Under the pieces are notes generated by a model that searched no databases, was not told the origin of the DNA, and saw nothing but the letters and a program-made list of their open reading frames with translations. A stretch of 64,000 nucleotides of DNA, taken from positions 60,834,705 to 60,898,704 of the forward strand of contig NC_068567.1 of the NCBI RefSeq assembly GCF_025698545.1. Direction: 5' to 3'. Both the position numbers and the translations under genes were made by a program. This document shows, piece after piece, positions 49,436-60,549 of this stretch. This DNA comes from Gossypium raimondii. Lineage: Eukaryota; Streptophyta; Magnoliopsida; Malvales; Malvaceae. Within the stretch, counting starts at the first letter, position 1. Every line of letters starts with the position of its first letter.

Positions 49436-49630
49436 ATGGGTCTTAAAATTTGGGCCTCAATTGTGTTTATTTTGCTATTGATTGGAATTCTTGCATTAAT
49501 TTCAGTCACATATCCACCATCCACGGCCGGCCAGTGGTGGCTGAAAACGAACTCGGGCGGGCCCTGTGCAGCTCACGTCCCTGATTTTTTCCGTGTCAAC
49601 AAACAATTCAAAATGCCTCAACTCTTTTAG
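49436..49630 (+). CDS. Candidate small membrane or secreted peptide, 64 aa
   Basis: The product starts MGLKIWASIVFILLLIGILA, a strong hydrophobic segment (about residues 5-25) that could be a signal peptide or anchor, then a polar tail with two Cys-free and one Cys-containing parts (GGPCAAHVPDFFRVNKQFK) ending PQLF. TATA and spacing suit a real gene. I do not recognise the family. With a possible cleavage after about residue 30 it could release a peptide of about 30 residues, but no known peptide-hormone motif is present. It may be chance; a hydrophobic start can arise in T-rich DNA. Confidence 0.4.
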   Translation: MGLKIWASIVFILLLIGILALISVTYPPSTAGQWWLKTNSGGPCAAHVPDFFRVNKQFKMPQLF

Positions 49631-49942
49631 AACAGATCCAAGTTGTACAAAATAGTTTCAATACTATGTTGCCGATTTTTTCTTTTACTTTTGATCCATG
49701 TTTTTTTTTCTTTTAATGTGGAAATTAGTATATTTACCGTTGATAGCAGTAATTAATCTCTAAATAGGGACAAAGTAAAAAAAAATTGAGGGGAGGGCAG
49801 AATTGAATGTTATCATGTATTAAATTTATCAAAATATAATTCTATTATATTTGATCATGTATTAATGTTATAATTCTCTTATTTTCGAATTTGAGGGAGA
49901 AAGTGTAATTTTACCATGAATTAATTTGTAATTTTGTTATTT

Positions 49943-51140
49943 CTAAAGAGACTGATGAATTACATTTTTTTCATTTTTAGAGGAGATCAAGACCCCTGCT
50001 AGCCCCCTTTGGGCATCGCCTTTGAGCCAAGAAAGCGCTTCCCTTACCGAAAAAACTTCAACTAGTCGAGGGCAAAGAAGAACTGGATAGGACCCCGAAA
50101 AACCCTTGACAAACTGCCTCTGATCATTCCATACGATAACAACAAAACTGGTCCTATGCTGGTAAGCAAAAGAGGCAGAATCAACATTGCATTTGAAGGT
50201 TCCCGCTGGCGGTGGTGACCATAAACCGAGAGCATTCTGTCGTAAACGAGGAAGCAACTCGACGCGACAATGAACCGCATGCGAAGCATGCCAGTCATGC
50301 CTAAATCGAGTGGCAAAAGTGAGGATTTGAGGGTCATCCATAACAACATTCTTCCAAAGAGCTAAATTTCGAAAATACCACAAACTCCACATTATTATAG
50401 CAACAGTTTCCATAGCACCACCATCGGAGCCATGGCGGAGAGCCACCTGACAATTGATTTCCCCCAACCCAACCCACCACACCGCACACAATCAGTCAGC
50501 ACCAAACAGCCCCTTTCGGCTAAACGACAGTGAGTTGGCAAAAAACTACAGAGTAATGCCAAACAAAGTCCTTAACTTTCAGTGGGAAGGTAGAATTCCA
50601 GAGTTTAAGCCATGGCCCATCAATTGCAGCATAACGGCCACTCTCAACCATATCAAAAGCCAAACGATAAACAGACTTGACCATATAAATACCATGCTTC
50701 TCATCATGCCAAATTAACCTGTCACTAGTAGGAAACAAACTGACCGGAATTCGAAGAATACGACTTACGTTAGATGGCACCATCAAACCGTCAACAAGAG
50801 GAACATACCAAGCAGAATCGGATGGTTGAATGTCCCTCACACGCAAGGATTCCATACTAGACAAAGGACTCGATGCCACGTAAAAGTTCGCGTCATCATC
50901 AAGCTAAGGATCATGATAAACAGAGATATCATTACCGTCACCCAAGCGCCATCTAATACCGCGCAAAAGCAAATCCTTAGCAGCACAAATACTCCTCCAT
51001 TCAAACGAGGGATTATGACCGTCACTTGAAGACAGAAAATCACCCCTCGAAAAATATCTAGTCTTGAAGGTCCTACCAGGGGGGGAGTCTGGGTTGGAAA
51101 GCAGACGCCAACCCTGCTTGCTTAGTAAAGCCAAACTAAA
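49943..51140 (-). pseudogene. LINE relic: RT C-terminal, zinc-binding and RNase H regions
   Basis: On the minus strand: MALLSKQGWRLLSNPDSP and WRSICAAKDLLLRGIRWRLG (51134-50904), then LIWHDEKHGIYMVKSVYRLA and WLKLWNSTFPLKVKDFVWH (50879-50520), then MWSLWYFRNLALWKN and GTFKCNVDSASF (50491-49943), where the Asp of NVD is the first RNase H catalytic residue. Order and motifs are those of plant LINE pol. Frameshifts break it into three open parts. Confidence 0.8.
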
Positions 51141-52186
51141 ACAGTAAAGGTTCCTAAAAAATAGATCATTTTAATTTGGCCTAAAGAGCCTTGAAGATTT
51201 TTTCTCACATCGATTTAGATCTAAAAAATATTTTTTTTATTTATAGATGGGTATTAATCTGTCATGCCGATTAACGAGTCGTCACTTGAAATTCGCTGAC
51301 TAAACTTAAAAGCCCAATGAGTTAAATAAAAATTTTTGAATAATTCCCTGACTTAAATAAAAATTTTCGAATTATCAATGACCAAATTGTAACTTTTTTA
51401 ATTAAGTGACCAAAATAAAAATCTACCTATAATTCGGTGACTAATGGTGTAATTTATCTTATCCTTTAACTTACAAGTTAAGAAAAACGCAGCGTTTTGC
51501 ATGTTTCGCCGTCCATACTTTTTCACTGCCCAGATATTGACTCGCTCTTTGAGTACACATTCCATTTTACTGTTACCAGCTTTTGGCTTTTCCATAAATT
51601 TTTGTTTTTATTTATTTACTAATTTTTTTTAATATGTATCAATTAAATTATATTTAATTATTTTAAAAAAATATTATTTAACTAATTATGATTATAAAAT
51701 TAAAATACAATAATATATGATTACACCAAATTAAAGTTTATGTTCAATATTTATCTCAATAAAAAATGGATAATATTAAATTTATGTTAAGGAAAACGCA
51801 GCGTTTTGCGAGTTTCGCCGTCCATATAGCCCAGATATTGACTCGTTCTGAGTACACATTCCATTTTACTGAGTCAATCAAAGCTGTTACCAGCTTTTAG
51901 CTTTTCGCTTTAATGTTTCCTTATGTGATGCGGAAACTTGGGCTACCCATGTAAAAGAGGCTCCACTATTTGACCTGTGAAATGTTCAAACTTGAATTCG
52001 TCAAAGGGATTAAAATGAAAATAAAAACAACAGTGGTGGACCCTTTTGTATAATTCCGTCTGCTCACTGTTGGCTTCTGAGTTCTGACGCTTATGTTTCA
52101 CTCAATTTCCAGCTGTCAATGTAAATGCTGGTGGACCACATAGCTAAACACCAAAACTTCTTTTTCCGACCATTAATAATAATAAA
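51141..52186. other. Intergenic DNA with a direct duplication
   Basis: A segment of about 115 bases occurs twice in the same direction (51481-51592 and 51791-51910). Both start with a palindrome AAAACGCAGCGTTTT, continue TTTCGCCGTCCATA and CAGATATTGACTCG, and end GTTACCAGCTTTTRGCTTTT. Confidence 0.6.
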
Positions 52187-52479
52187 GGGTTAATATAACT
52201 TTTACTCCTTAAACTTGGTAATTAGCTCCATTTGGGTATTTTAATTTTTTCGGTCCACTTTGGTGCGTGAATTTGGTAATTAGATACATTTTGATCATTG
52301 AGCTTGACAATGTAAAATCTTGATGTTGTCACACATTTAGATTGTGACATGTCATCAAATTTCAATGGAATTCAAGTTTAAAAATCAAAATAGACCTATT
52401 TGTCAAGTTCCAATAAAAAAGTACAAATACTAAAGTAGACTTAGTTGTTAAGTTCGAGGACTAAAAGTTATATTAACCA
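52187..52479. repeat. Foldback MITE, about 290 bp
   Basis: Left GGTTAATATAACTTTTACTC and right GGACTAAAAGTTATATTAACC are inverted copies; pairing continues inward (TAAACTTGGTAATTAG / CTTAGTTGTTAAGTTCG). Confidence 0.75.
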
Positions 52480-52930
52480 AAAGGGTTAAATCATTATTTG
52501 GGGTTTCAACCTGGCAACAACTCCCACACTGGGGCCTAAAGTTTTTTTTGGTTCATGTTAGTCCTTAAACTTAGTAATTGTTCCCACATTGTGGCCTAAA
52601 CTATGCAATTGTTCCTACAATGGAGCTTGAACCTTTTTTGTCCAAATTAGTCTCTGGACATGGTAATTATTCTTACATTGGAACTTGAACTTTAAGATTT
52701 TCAATAAAATATCAGGGACTAACTTGGACAAAAAAAAATTCAAGTCCCAATGTGAGAACAATTTCCAAGTTCAGGGACTAAATTGAACGAAAAAATAATT
52801 TAGACCCTATTGTGGGAACAATTGCCAAGTCCAAAGACTAATTTAAATTTTTATTTTAAAAAGTCTATGCCCTAATATGAGAATAATTACAAAGTTTAGG
52901 CTCAAAAAGTGATTTAATCCTAACCTAATA
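52480..52930. repeat. Second foldback MITE with internal repeats
   Basis: It adjoins the previous MITE. Left (GGGTTAAATCATTATTTGGG, CACACTGGGGCCTAAAG) and right (..CTAATATGAGAATAATTACA, AAAAGTGATTTAATCC) pair in reverse. A phrase AATTGTTCCCACATTGTGGC and variants recur with about 60-90 base spacing inside. Confidence 0.6.
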
Positions 52931-53180
52931 AAATATATATATATTGGAAAATATAAATATTAATTAACTAAAGAGCTAAGATGATATTTATTATATAAGA
53001 AGGGTTGTAGAATGGTGTTTAATAAAATTTTGTTAATATCAAATAATATATTAACTAATCAAACACTTTTTGCATCCATCATCATCTCCACTTTTATGGA
53101 TTTGTAAAAGTAAATTGTATATCATAATAAAATATATTCATCCCATTCAACTAAAAATAATATATAAAATTGTCAACTAT

Positions 53181-53362
53181 AATTGAGTTATAGTTCAATT
53201 GATATCGATATTGTTGTCAATATAAGAGGACGTGGGTTTGAGTGCGTTGAAGCGTATTATCCTCCCATTTAAAGGTTAAGGAGGAGCTATAGGTAATTCT
53301 AGGCATTGTATAAAAAAGAGCAGATAAGAATCTATAATTAGATTAATATTCAAAAGAAAAAT
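53181..53362 (+). repeat. SINE-like repeat, copy 6
   Basis: Perfect box A TAGTTCAATTG (53191-53201) and box B-like GGTTTGAGTGC (53235-53245), 44 bases apart. The body GGAGGAGCTATAGGTAATTC and tail AAAAAAGAGCAG..AAGAATCTATAATTAG are the most complete of the family here. Confidence 0.65.
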
Positions 53363-53639
53363 AATAATATATTAACCGATCAGGCTATTGCTAGTAGAAA
53401 ACTCATGTAAAAAAATATAATTTAATTATTTCAAGGTTACTTAATACTTTATTCGTACTAGTTCAAGATATTATTATGTAGTAATCCTTTAAAATACTAT
53501 CTAAATAGAATAGGGTTAGGGTTCAAAGAGAAGATTTGTAATGGGAAGAAATTGAATCATAAAAAATTACGAAAGTATAACCGGTGTTCTTTCTCTTCTA
53601 ATACAAGTTAATAAGTACAACAATGAAATAACATAATAC

Positions 53640-54440
53640 ATCTTCAATTAACTGTGTTGATGTGTGAATCTAACAGGACAGAGAAGGAAGCGAGGATGAG
53701 TAGTTTAGCTTAGGGCAAGGCGGAGTGCAATCAAAGATGGTGGTCGGAGGAAGTGAAATTAGGACTGAGATATGAAGTTGAAAAAGGATGGTGTCTTAGG
53801 AGAGATGAGGAGAGAGAATCCTCCTTTCTACTGAGATCGTGGGCTTTTATAGTCTTAGTTGCAGTCCCGAAGTGTCACGTGTCGAGTCCCTATTAGTGGT
53901 CAAAAGCAAGTGACCAAGTGGCCTACCACTATAAGCTTAGGTAGGGTGGTGACTAGACATACTTTCAATCACTTTAGATAGGATATGATAATTGATGTTA
54001 GAGATGGCGGTTAATGAGCAGGGTCCACATGAGTGTTAGGTCGAGGAGTGTTTGTGAGAGGTTATCCCTGAGGGGTAAGGGTATAACAAGTTGCAATAAA
54101 CACAAACAAAAAATTAAATGAGACATGATTTTAAGGTGGAAAACCACTTTAAAGCAAAGGATAAAAAACCACGGGACTTGAGAGTACTCCACTTAAAGGT
54201 TCCACTCTTCTCATAAATCTTGCTACAATATTACAATATAATGCCACTTAAATGAGCATATAACTCCAATAAGCCTAACAAGTAATCTCAAACAACCAAG
54301 AGAGAAAAGTTGAGAATATCACTCAAAAACAATGCTAACTTTAAAATTGAAATCCAAAAGCTATAGTATTTGAATGAAAAATCCAACCATACACAATTAA
54401 GATCTTCATGTCTACTAGTCACTACCCAAAAATCAACTCA
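53640..54440 (-). repeat. Minus-strand LTR-like fragments
   Basis: A minus-strand LTR-like start TGTTATACCCTTACCCC is at 54088, with GACTATAAAAGCCC (TATA, about 53850) downstream. Next to it, 54130-54215 in reverse resembles the U5 part of copia LTRs (GTGGTTTTTTATCC..AAAGTGGTTTTCCACC). Neither boundary set is proven. Confidence 0.4.
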
Positions 54441-55122
54441 CATCTTTAGTGCTCAATCCAAGGGCAGTTGCAATGTTGTTTAAACTTGATAGATCAATTA
54501 GACCAATTGGATTAGGAACTAGCTGGGGTACCGATTCGAAGAGAGGGTTAGACTGGTTGACCCGCGAGTCGCTCAAAATCGATTGGATTGAGCTAAAAAA
54601 AGTGATTGAACAGACAGTTGAACCGATTGGATCAGTTTTCTATATTTTAATAATTTGTTTAACAATGGTTTAACCAGTTCAACAATTGACTCAGTTCTAA
54701 AAATCTTAGATAGTTAATACATATAAAGAAGGTTGTTTGAACCAAACCAAACCAACTAGTCGGATTGGGGACGAGCCAGGTACAGGTACAGAGGGCATTG
54801 AACAGGTTAACCTAAGAAACGTCAAGGACAACTTGATCTGATTATATTGGACTTTTAATATTATTTATTTTTTATCATCTTAATAATTTATTTAATTAAA
54901 TCAAATGAAACGCTCAAATCAATTAAACCAACAAACTGATGAATTGACTAATTTAACCACAAATTCGATTTTAAAAACCTATTTTATTTTTCTTACAATA
55001 AAACCGTCCAATATTAATTTTTTTTTTCAAAAAAACCCGCGTGTATAGTATTATAGTGTCAGTATCCTAGATTTATCATCAACCACGTAACATCATTGAA
55101 TTTGTTATTTTTAAATTATCCT
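54441..55122. other. Upstream intergenic DNA of the ERF gene
   Basis: A repeat relic at 54470-54720 (GACCAATTGGATTAGGAACT, GTTGAACCGATTGGATCAG) belongs to the dispersed family at 8.8 and 36.5 kb. The rest is AT-rich. Confidence 0.4.
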
Positions 55123-55123
55123 C

Positions 55124-55229
55124 CACGTGCCTGGTCACACAAGAATTGGTTATCCGTTTATCCCGTGTGTTACCAGTGTCCCAGCTGGCATACCACGTTG
55201 GCATTCTTACAAAAAGGCATGATATAAAT
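55124..55229 (+). promoter_or_regulatory. G-box and TATA box of the ERF109-like gene
   Basis: CACGTG at 55124-55129 and TATAAAT at 55223-55229, 160 bases before the start codon. Confidence 0.5.
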
Positions 55230-55390
55230 TCCTTCTTGCATCTTTTTTCTTGTCCGGACACACGACAACCTAAAGTCAAGAGCCTTCAAAAACAAAACTT
55301 CTCTGTCAACACCATAGCTATACCCACGAAGCTTTAATTTTTATGCTTAGGCAAAGGAAACGGTAGCGATTTACTGTAATTTCGCCCTCT

Positions 55391-56269
55391 ATGACGTCTC
55401 CACCGTCACCGATCCGTCGTCTTTCTGCGGAACAAGAAAGCTCTGTCATAGTTTCCGCTCTCAAAAACGTCATCACCGGTTCAGTCCCTTCCTCTTCTTC
55501 TTCCTCCACCGTTGACGTCGCTGCTGACTTTGGTTTGAATTTCGGTACCCTGACCATGGCCGGGGGCTCTTCTTCTTCTTCTTCTTCTGCTTCCATGGTA
55601 TTGCAACCGAGTGAAGTTATGGAAAAGTGCCACGTGTGCGAATTTGACGGTTGTTTGGGATGCAACCTTTTCCCGCCAAGTCAACAAGAAGACAAAAACG
55701 GAGCCACTGCTAGTAATAAAACTACTAAACGAGTAAAGAAAAATTACAGAGGGGTTAGGCAAAGGCCGTGGGGAAAATGGGCGGCGGAGATCCGAGACCC
55801 TCGACGCGCCGCTCGGGTCTGGCTTGGAACTTTCAACACGGCGGAGGAAGCAGCACGGGCTTACGATAAAGCCGCCATTGATTTCCGTGGACCAAGAGCT
55901 AAACTTAACTTCCCCTTCCAGGTAGCAACAGAAATTGACAATGACAATGTAATAACACCAGCACCACCACCATCGGCCGCCGCATCGTCGACCCCTACAA
56001 ATACCACGACAATGACAACAACCATTGTTTCGTCAGATCAAGAAATTAATAGCGGCTCGTTAAATGCATTACAACAAGAGAGTGATCAACAGAAAAATGC
56101 GAGCTTTGAAATGGGGTTAGGGACTGAGTTTTGGGATGGAATAAGCAATGATGATGAGATTCAACAGTGGATGATGATGACAGGTTTCGGCGCCGACAAC
56201 AACAACAATTCCTCGGACTCTGCCATGACCAGTACCAGAAATGCTAATAGTCCTAGATATCAGTTTTGA
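55391..56269 (+). CDS. AP2/ERF transcription factor, group X, ERF109/RRTF1-like
   Basis: 292 residues in one exon. Residues about 11-30 hold [20 protein letters not shown], the N-terminal block of group X ERFs. [12 protein letters not shown] (about 80-91) is the group's C-X2-C-X4-C-X2-C zinc-finger-like motif. The AP2 domain is at about 117-176 ([51 protein letters not shown]) with Ala and Asp at the ERF-type positions, so GCC-box binding is expected. A basic TTKRVKK stretch before it may be the nuclear signal. The acidic C-terminus with [11 protein letters not shown] resembles that of ERF109. That protein acts in wound, ROS and jasmonate responses. Poly-Ser runs come from TCT repeats. Downstream to about 56520 is the 3' UTR. 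Confidence 0.92.
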   Translation: MTSPPSPIRRLSAEQESSVIVSALKNVITGSVPSSSSSSTVDVAADFGLNFGTLTMAGGSSSSSSSASMVLQPSEVMEKCHVCEFDGCLGCNLFPPSQQEDKNGATASNKTTKRVKKNYRGVRQRPWGKWAAEIRDPRRAARVWLGTFNTAEEAARAYDKAAIDFRGPRAKLNFPFQVATEIDNDNVITPAPPPSAAASSTPTNTTTMTTTIVSSDQEINSGSLNALQQESDQQKNASFEMGLGTEFWDGISNDDEIQQWMMMTGFGADNNNNSSDSAMTSTRNANSPRYQF

Positions 56270-57884
56270 ATTATACTGTGTAATGCTGTAAGCCAAGCCT
56301 GCAACTTTATCTCTTTTTCTCCATTTAATTTCTCTTTTTTTTTAGAACTAATAACTTAAATCTGCTGCGTTTTTCTATTTGTTTGCAGAATGGGTTTCAG
56401 TTAGAAAATTTCAGTCTTCGAGTTTTCAATGAAGATGATCGATGAAATATTTATTTGTTTAGGCTGGTCATAATTCATAAATTAATAACGTATGTATACA
56501 GTTTATGTCAGCTTGTTCTACTTCTTTTACGCGAAACTTTTAAAGATCTAAGGAGCAGGATAAGATAATGTAAAAGTCACTATCGTTCGTTAGTTTTTTG
56601 GAGTGTTGTTTTGTTTGTTTGTTTCCTGAGAAAATTATTACCTGGGTCCTTCGTTTTGGTTGACGACATTCAACGCTGCAATTAAAGCGCGCAAATTGAA
56701 AAAGCTGGTTAGTTTTTGCTTCAATTTGACTGCTACGAAACTTTTAGGACAAAATGTGGGACCCACTGAAAGATGCTGGATGCTTCGTTTTCACAGGTAA
56801 GAGTGAGTCAAATACTTACATACTGTCGTGTACGAAGAAATGTTGGTAAGTGGGATCCACTATTTTTCACATGTGCCAAAATTCAACTTTTGTCTCTTGG
56901 TGCTTCCTAATAATAAAAAATTTAGTGTGACCTAAGTTTGAATAGTGTTTGTCATGTTGTTGTTAGACTCTTTTTACCAAAAGAAATTTTGAGTTGGTAT
57001 ACCATTCATTCATTATATCAATTTAGTCTGTCATCAGTCATTAATTTTTTATTTAAATTCAATCTTAATTAAATGATAGCGATTAAATTTATAAGTTTTC
57101 ACATGTCTAATAACATGTTAACTTGTTATTTTCATATATTATTCACGATAAGTTAGTTGAAGTGTTTAATAATTGTTACTTACATCTAAGACTAAAATTT
57201 CAAATTAAAAAAAAAGTGTATGGATTAAGAATGATCAAATTAGAGATCATGGACCGAATCTATAACTTTACACATTATACAAGTTTAATAACATAATTTA
57301 ACCAAACAAATTTAACCGTTATTGTTTAAGTTAGAATTGAAATTTAAAATTCGAAAATTAAATGGACTAAAATTAACCAATTTAAAAAGTACATGACGAA
57401 AATTGATCAAATTTAAGTATATGGACTAAAACCATAATTTGCATAAAGTATAAGGACCAATAACCAAATTTCACCTTTATATTAATCGGATTTAGGCTTT
57501 ACCACTCAAGGTTTGAATGCATGATTAATTTTCAATTTTATAATATGTTAGTTTTCTTCATACATTGCATAATTTTATTATAAAAATCATAATGTAATTA
57601 TAAAAAATATTTAAGTTATTTATGTTTGAAAATTTAATAGAAAAACATAAATAAAAATATCTTTTTAACAAAAATAAAAATAATAAATACAAGCTTAAGC
57701 ACATTATAATATTATATATTTAAATCTGTCTAATTCATGTACACTTCTAAAGACAACACCAAAAGATCTAAATTGCACCAATGGAACAAATAATTTAGCA
57801 ATATGATTATATAAATCCTATAGAGAGCAAAGCAAATAAAATTTCATTCAACAAGAACCAACAAAACAATTACTCAGGTAGGAG
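56270..57884. other. Intergenic DNA between convergent genes
   Basis: ERF 3' UTR, then AT-rich DNA. 57000-57480 has MITE-like phrases (ATATCAATTTAGTCTGTCAT, GTATATGGACTAAAACCATA, AGTATAAGGACCAATAACCA) that may be a decayed foldback. No gene is seen. Confidence 0.4.
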
Positions 57885-59850
57885 TCATCGTCCACTGCCG
57901 GAGAGGCTGATCGAGCTGACTTTCAAGGGTGTTGCCACAATGAGTGGAGCTTCTGGCAAGTCACTACCGGCATATTTGTCGTGCATGAAACGACTCTCTA
58001 CAATAGACTCATCCTTCAACACAATCTTGTAGCAATAACAGCTCTTTAGGCCCTGCTGATTCCTGTAGCATCCATGGCTAGTGTTCTTCACTTGCTGGAA
58101 ATCCCATACCACACTGAACTTGCCCACAGTCGCGACTACGTGACGCTCTTGTTTACCACTTTCGGTCACCTAAAAAGAATCATCTATGTCAAAGAATGTA
58201 AAGGAGAAATATGATCACAAATGGAACGTATCGGGTGTAAAAGGGATTTGATTGTACCCAAGAGAAATGGCCACCATGAAATTTGTTGTCATTCCCGGCT
58301 AAATGTGAGTCCAGAGGAGTCAACTTCAACAATCTGGGTGCCGGGATTCGGTTCCCCATTCTACCGGTAAACCCGGTTTTTGTCCTCCCGTCTTTATCTG
58401 TAAACAAAGTGCAAATGAGGATAAGGTATGTATCAGTTGTGCCCAACACCCACTTCCCATCATAGGTAACGTCTACTTGAGTGATTGGAGAACCGAGTCC
58501 CGGAAAAGCGGTTTTGGCTTGCCTCATTGAAGCCTTTGAATACAACCTGATCTTCCCATCAAGTGACCCGACCACAATCGATCCGTCACCAGTACTAGCA
58601 AAGCACTGAAAATTCGTCCCTCTCGAGAACTGGTGCCCTTGTGTCCAATGCAATACAGGTGAACCACTTGTGGCAATATCTTGGACCATCCCTTTCTTAT
58701 CTCTCATATCCCATTGGCACAATATTTTATCATTCAATCCTAAAAATGTAGATTCAGAGGGATCCATTTGTGACCCTTTGTTATCAGTTGTAATATCCCT
58801 CATCGTGATATCGGTCCCATCTTTCTCGAACTTCCATTCTGTAACAATCTTCCCAGTCTCAATATCAACTTGCTTAAGGCCAGTAGCATTAGGCTTCCCT
58901 TTGTTGGCCGGACTCATAAGCATTATATTCGTCTCGGCTCTCATCAACAGTGTCTTTTTCAGGGTCAAATTCGACGCATTCCCCCCACCATCATACTTAA
59001 CACAAATACCTTTCCCATTAATCCCACGGTTAAGGTTCCTATAAACATGGACACCAATATCATTTACCAAGAAACTATTATCCAATGCACCTAAAGCCAA
59101 ACTTCGAACACCTCCATTCGCAGCTTCCTCGAACTCCTCTATTGATCCTCGACTCCCTTTAAATGGAGCCGAATCCGTGCTATGATCCTTTGCATCTTCC
59201 CACATAGAATCATCTGCTACCTCAGGTTTCACCCATCCGATAAACTCCTTCCCATAAACCTTGACCTTGTTTTCCTCACTAGCTTCCATGCCATAAGCAT
59301 TCTCAAACAAACAATTCTGAAACAGGGTAACGAAATTCCTATACTCATAATCACTCAGAAACTTCAAAGCCCAAACAGCTTTATCAACGAAATCAACTCT
59401 TCTTTGATCCCCAAACATTTTCATTTGCATTTCAGTCGAAACCCGAACCCTAACTTTAGACCCCACTTCCAAAACCCACCCTGCACTGTCCAGTTCATCA
59501 TCGTTGCCGTTGGTTTTAGCTGTCTTGACGAAATCATACGAAGTGAGCGTCTCAGAGATTACCCATTTGGCTTTGGGGGTGTTTCCTCCGATGTGAAGTA
59601 AGAGCTTTACGGGGTTTTTCAGATTGGGGTTTCCCTGTTGTTGGTAAGAACTGTATTTCAGTTTCAGGGATTTGAGTTTAGCATCGATTTCATCGAGGCC
59701 TTTGTGGGTACCTGAAGAGGATCCAGATTTCTGGTGATCACCTAAAGCGTCGTCGTATTGCTCCTCAGCTTCTTCTTCTTCTTCTTCTTCTTCTTCTTCT
59801 TCACAATCTGAATCTATGATGCCACCTTCATGGCTTTGAGAAGTGCCCAT
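57885..59850 (-). CDS. CYPRO4/DEM-like protein with VID27 domain
   Basis: Exons on the minus strand: 59850-58258 and 58169-57885, 625 residues. TGG|GTACAA and TTTTTAG|GTGACC join to read [12 protein letters not shown]. The start chosen is [10 protein letters not shown], as in plant homologues; an upstream in-frame ATG at 59916 is ignored. MGxxxS at the start allows N-myristoylation (inference). An acidic run of 11 Glu after SDCEEEE is coded by TTC/GAA repeats. The N-terminal half has a PH-like VID27 region ([33 protein letters not shown]) and the C-terminal half WD-like blocks ([40 protein letters not shown]). DEM in tomato is needed for meristem and embryo development; the biochemical role is unknown. 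It appears intact. Confidence 0.9.
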
Positions 59851-59956
59851 TTTCAGATTCAAATGATTTGCAGAAATGATTTCAGAGAGAGGTAAACCAC
59901 CAAAATTTTCAAACAACTACCCATTTCAGAAAAAGGTGGTTTCAGTTAGCATTTTG

Positions 59957-60158
59957 GGTCAAATTCTGGTGTGGATCCCTCTACTATGCTCAAATTTATG
60001 ATTCAGTCCTTATATTTTAATTTAACTTAGTAATTCAAGCCGTTGATTATTCCAATAATAACATTAAAGAAAAAGTAGAGGGACCATAAAATGCCAAATT
60101 AGAGTACAGGGACTAAAATTTTCAGCATAATAGAAGTATCAAAATCACAATTTGACCA
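59957..60158. repeat. Short foldback MITE just upstream of CYPRO4
   Basis: GGTCAAATTCTGGTGTGGAT..CTATGCTCAAA on the left pairs with ..TTCAGCATAATAGAAGTATC..AATTTGACC on the right; inside are TTCAGTCCTTATATTTTAAT and AGTACAGGGACTAAAATTTT. It is only about 105 bases upstream of the CYPRO4 start. Confidence 0.7.
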
Positions 60159-60549
60159 ACATTTTATATAGGCTGGCCTTTGGCACTTTGAAATATAAAT
60201 TGCATGTATTATGAATAAAATGAAGCACTAGATTGTAGCGTTAATGTGGAAAAAAATTCCTGTAAAATTATATATATATGTAGCACCAAAGTCCAAATAT
60301 AATAGTGTTACAAGGCCTCAATTTCCAGGTAATTTCAATTGCCATTGCCTCTATTCTAAAACAGCATTGTTTAAACCATAATTACCTTGGCATTTGCATA
60401 TCTTTGGCAACATTGACTGAGAAGCAATGCCACCCTAATCTATATCGTAAACAGAACAAACTAATCTCTATTAATGAAAGTCAATGGGAAGCATAAGAAG
60501 TGAGTAAAACAACGAAAGTGTAAAGATAAAAGACAATGGTTCACCATTC

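Noticed and set aside
55318..55762. Minus-strand ORFs across the ERF gene with Glu-rich or Arg-rich runs
   Set aside because: They are antisense shadows of Ser-coding TCT repeats in the ERF109-like gene.
57000..57480. Possible foldback MITE
   Set aside because: Only short phrases pair, so I left it as a comment instead of a repeat feature.
58670..59601. Plus-strand ORFs across the CYPRO4 gene
   Set aside because: They are shadows of the minus-strand exon, which has clear family motifs.
59851..59916. Upstream in-frame ATG that would add 22 residues to CYPRO4
   Set aside because: Plant homologues begin at MGTSQS, and the extra residues look like untranslated leader.
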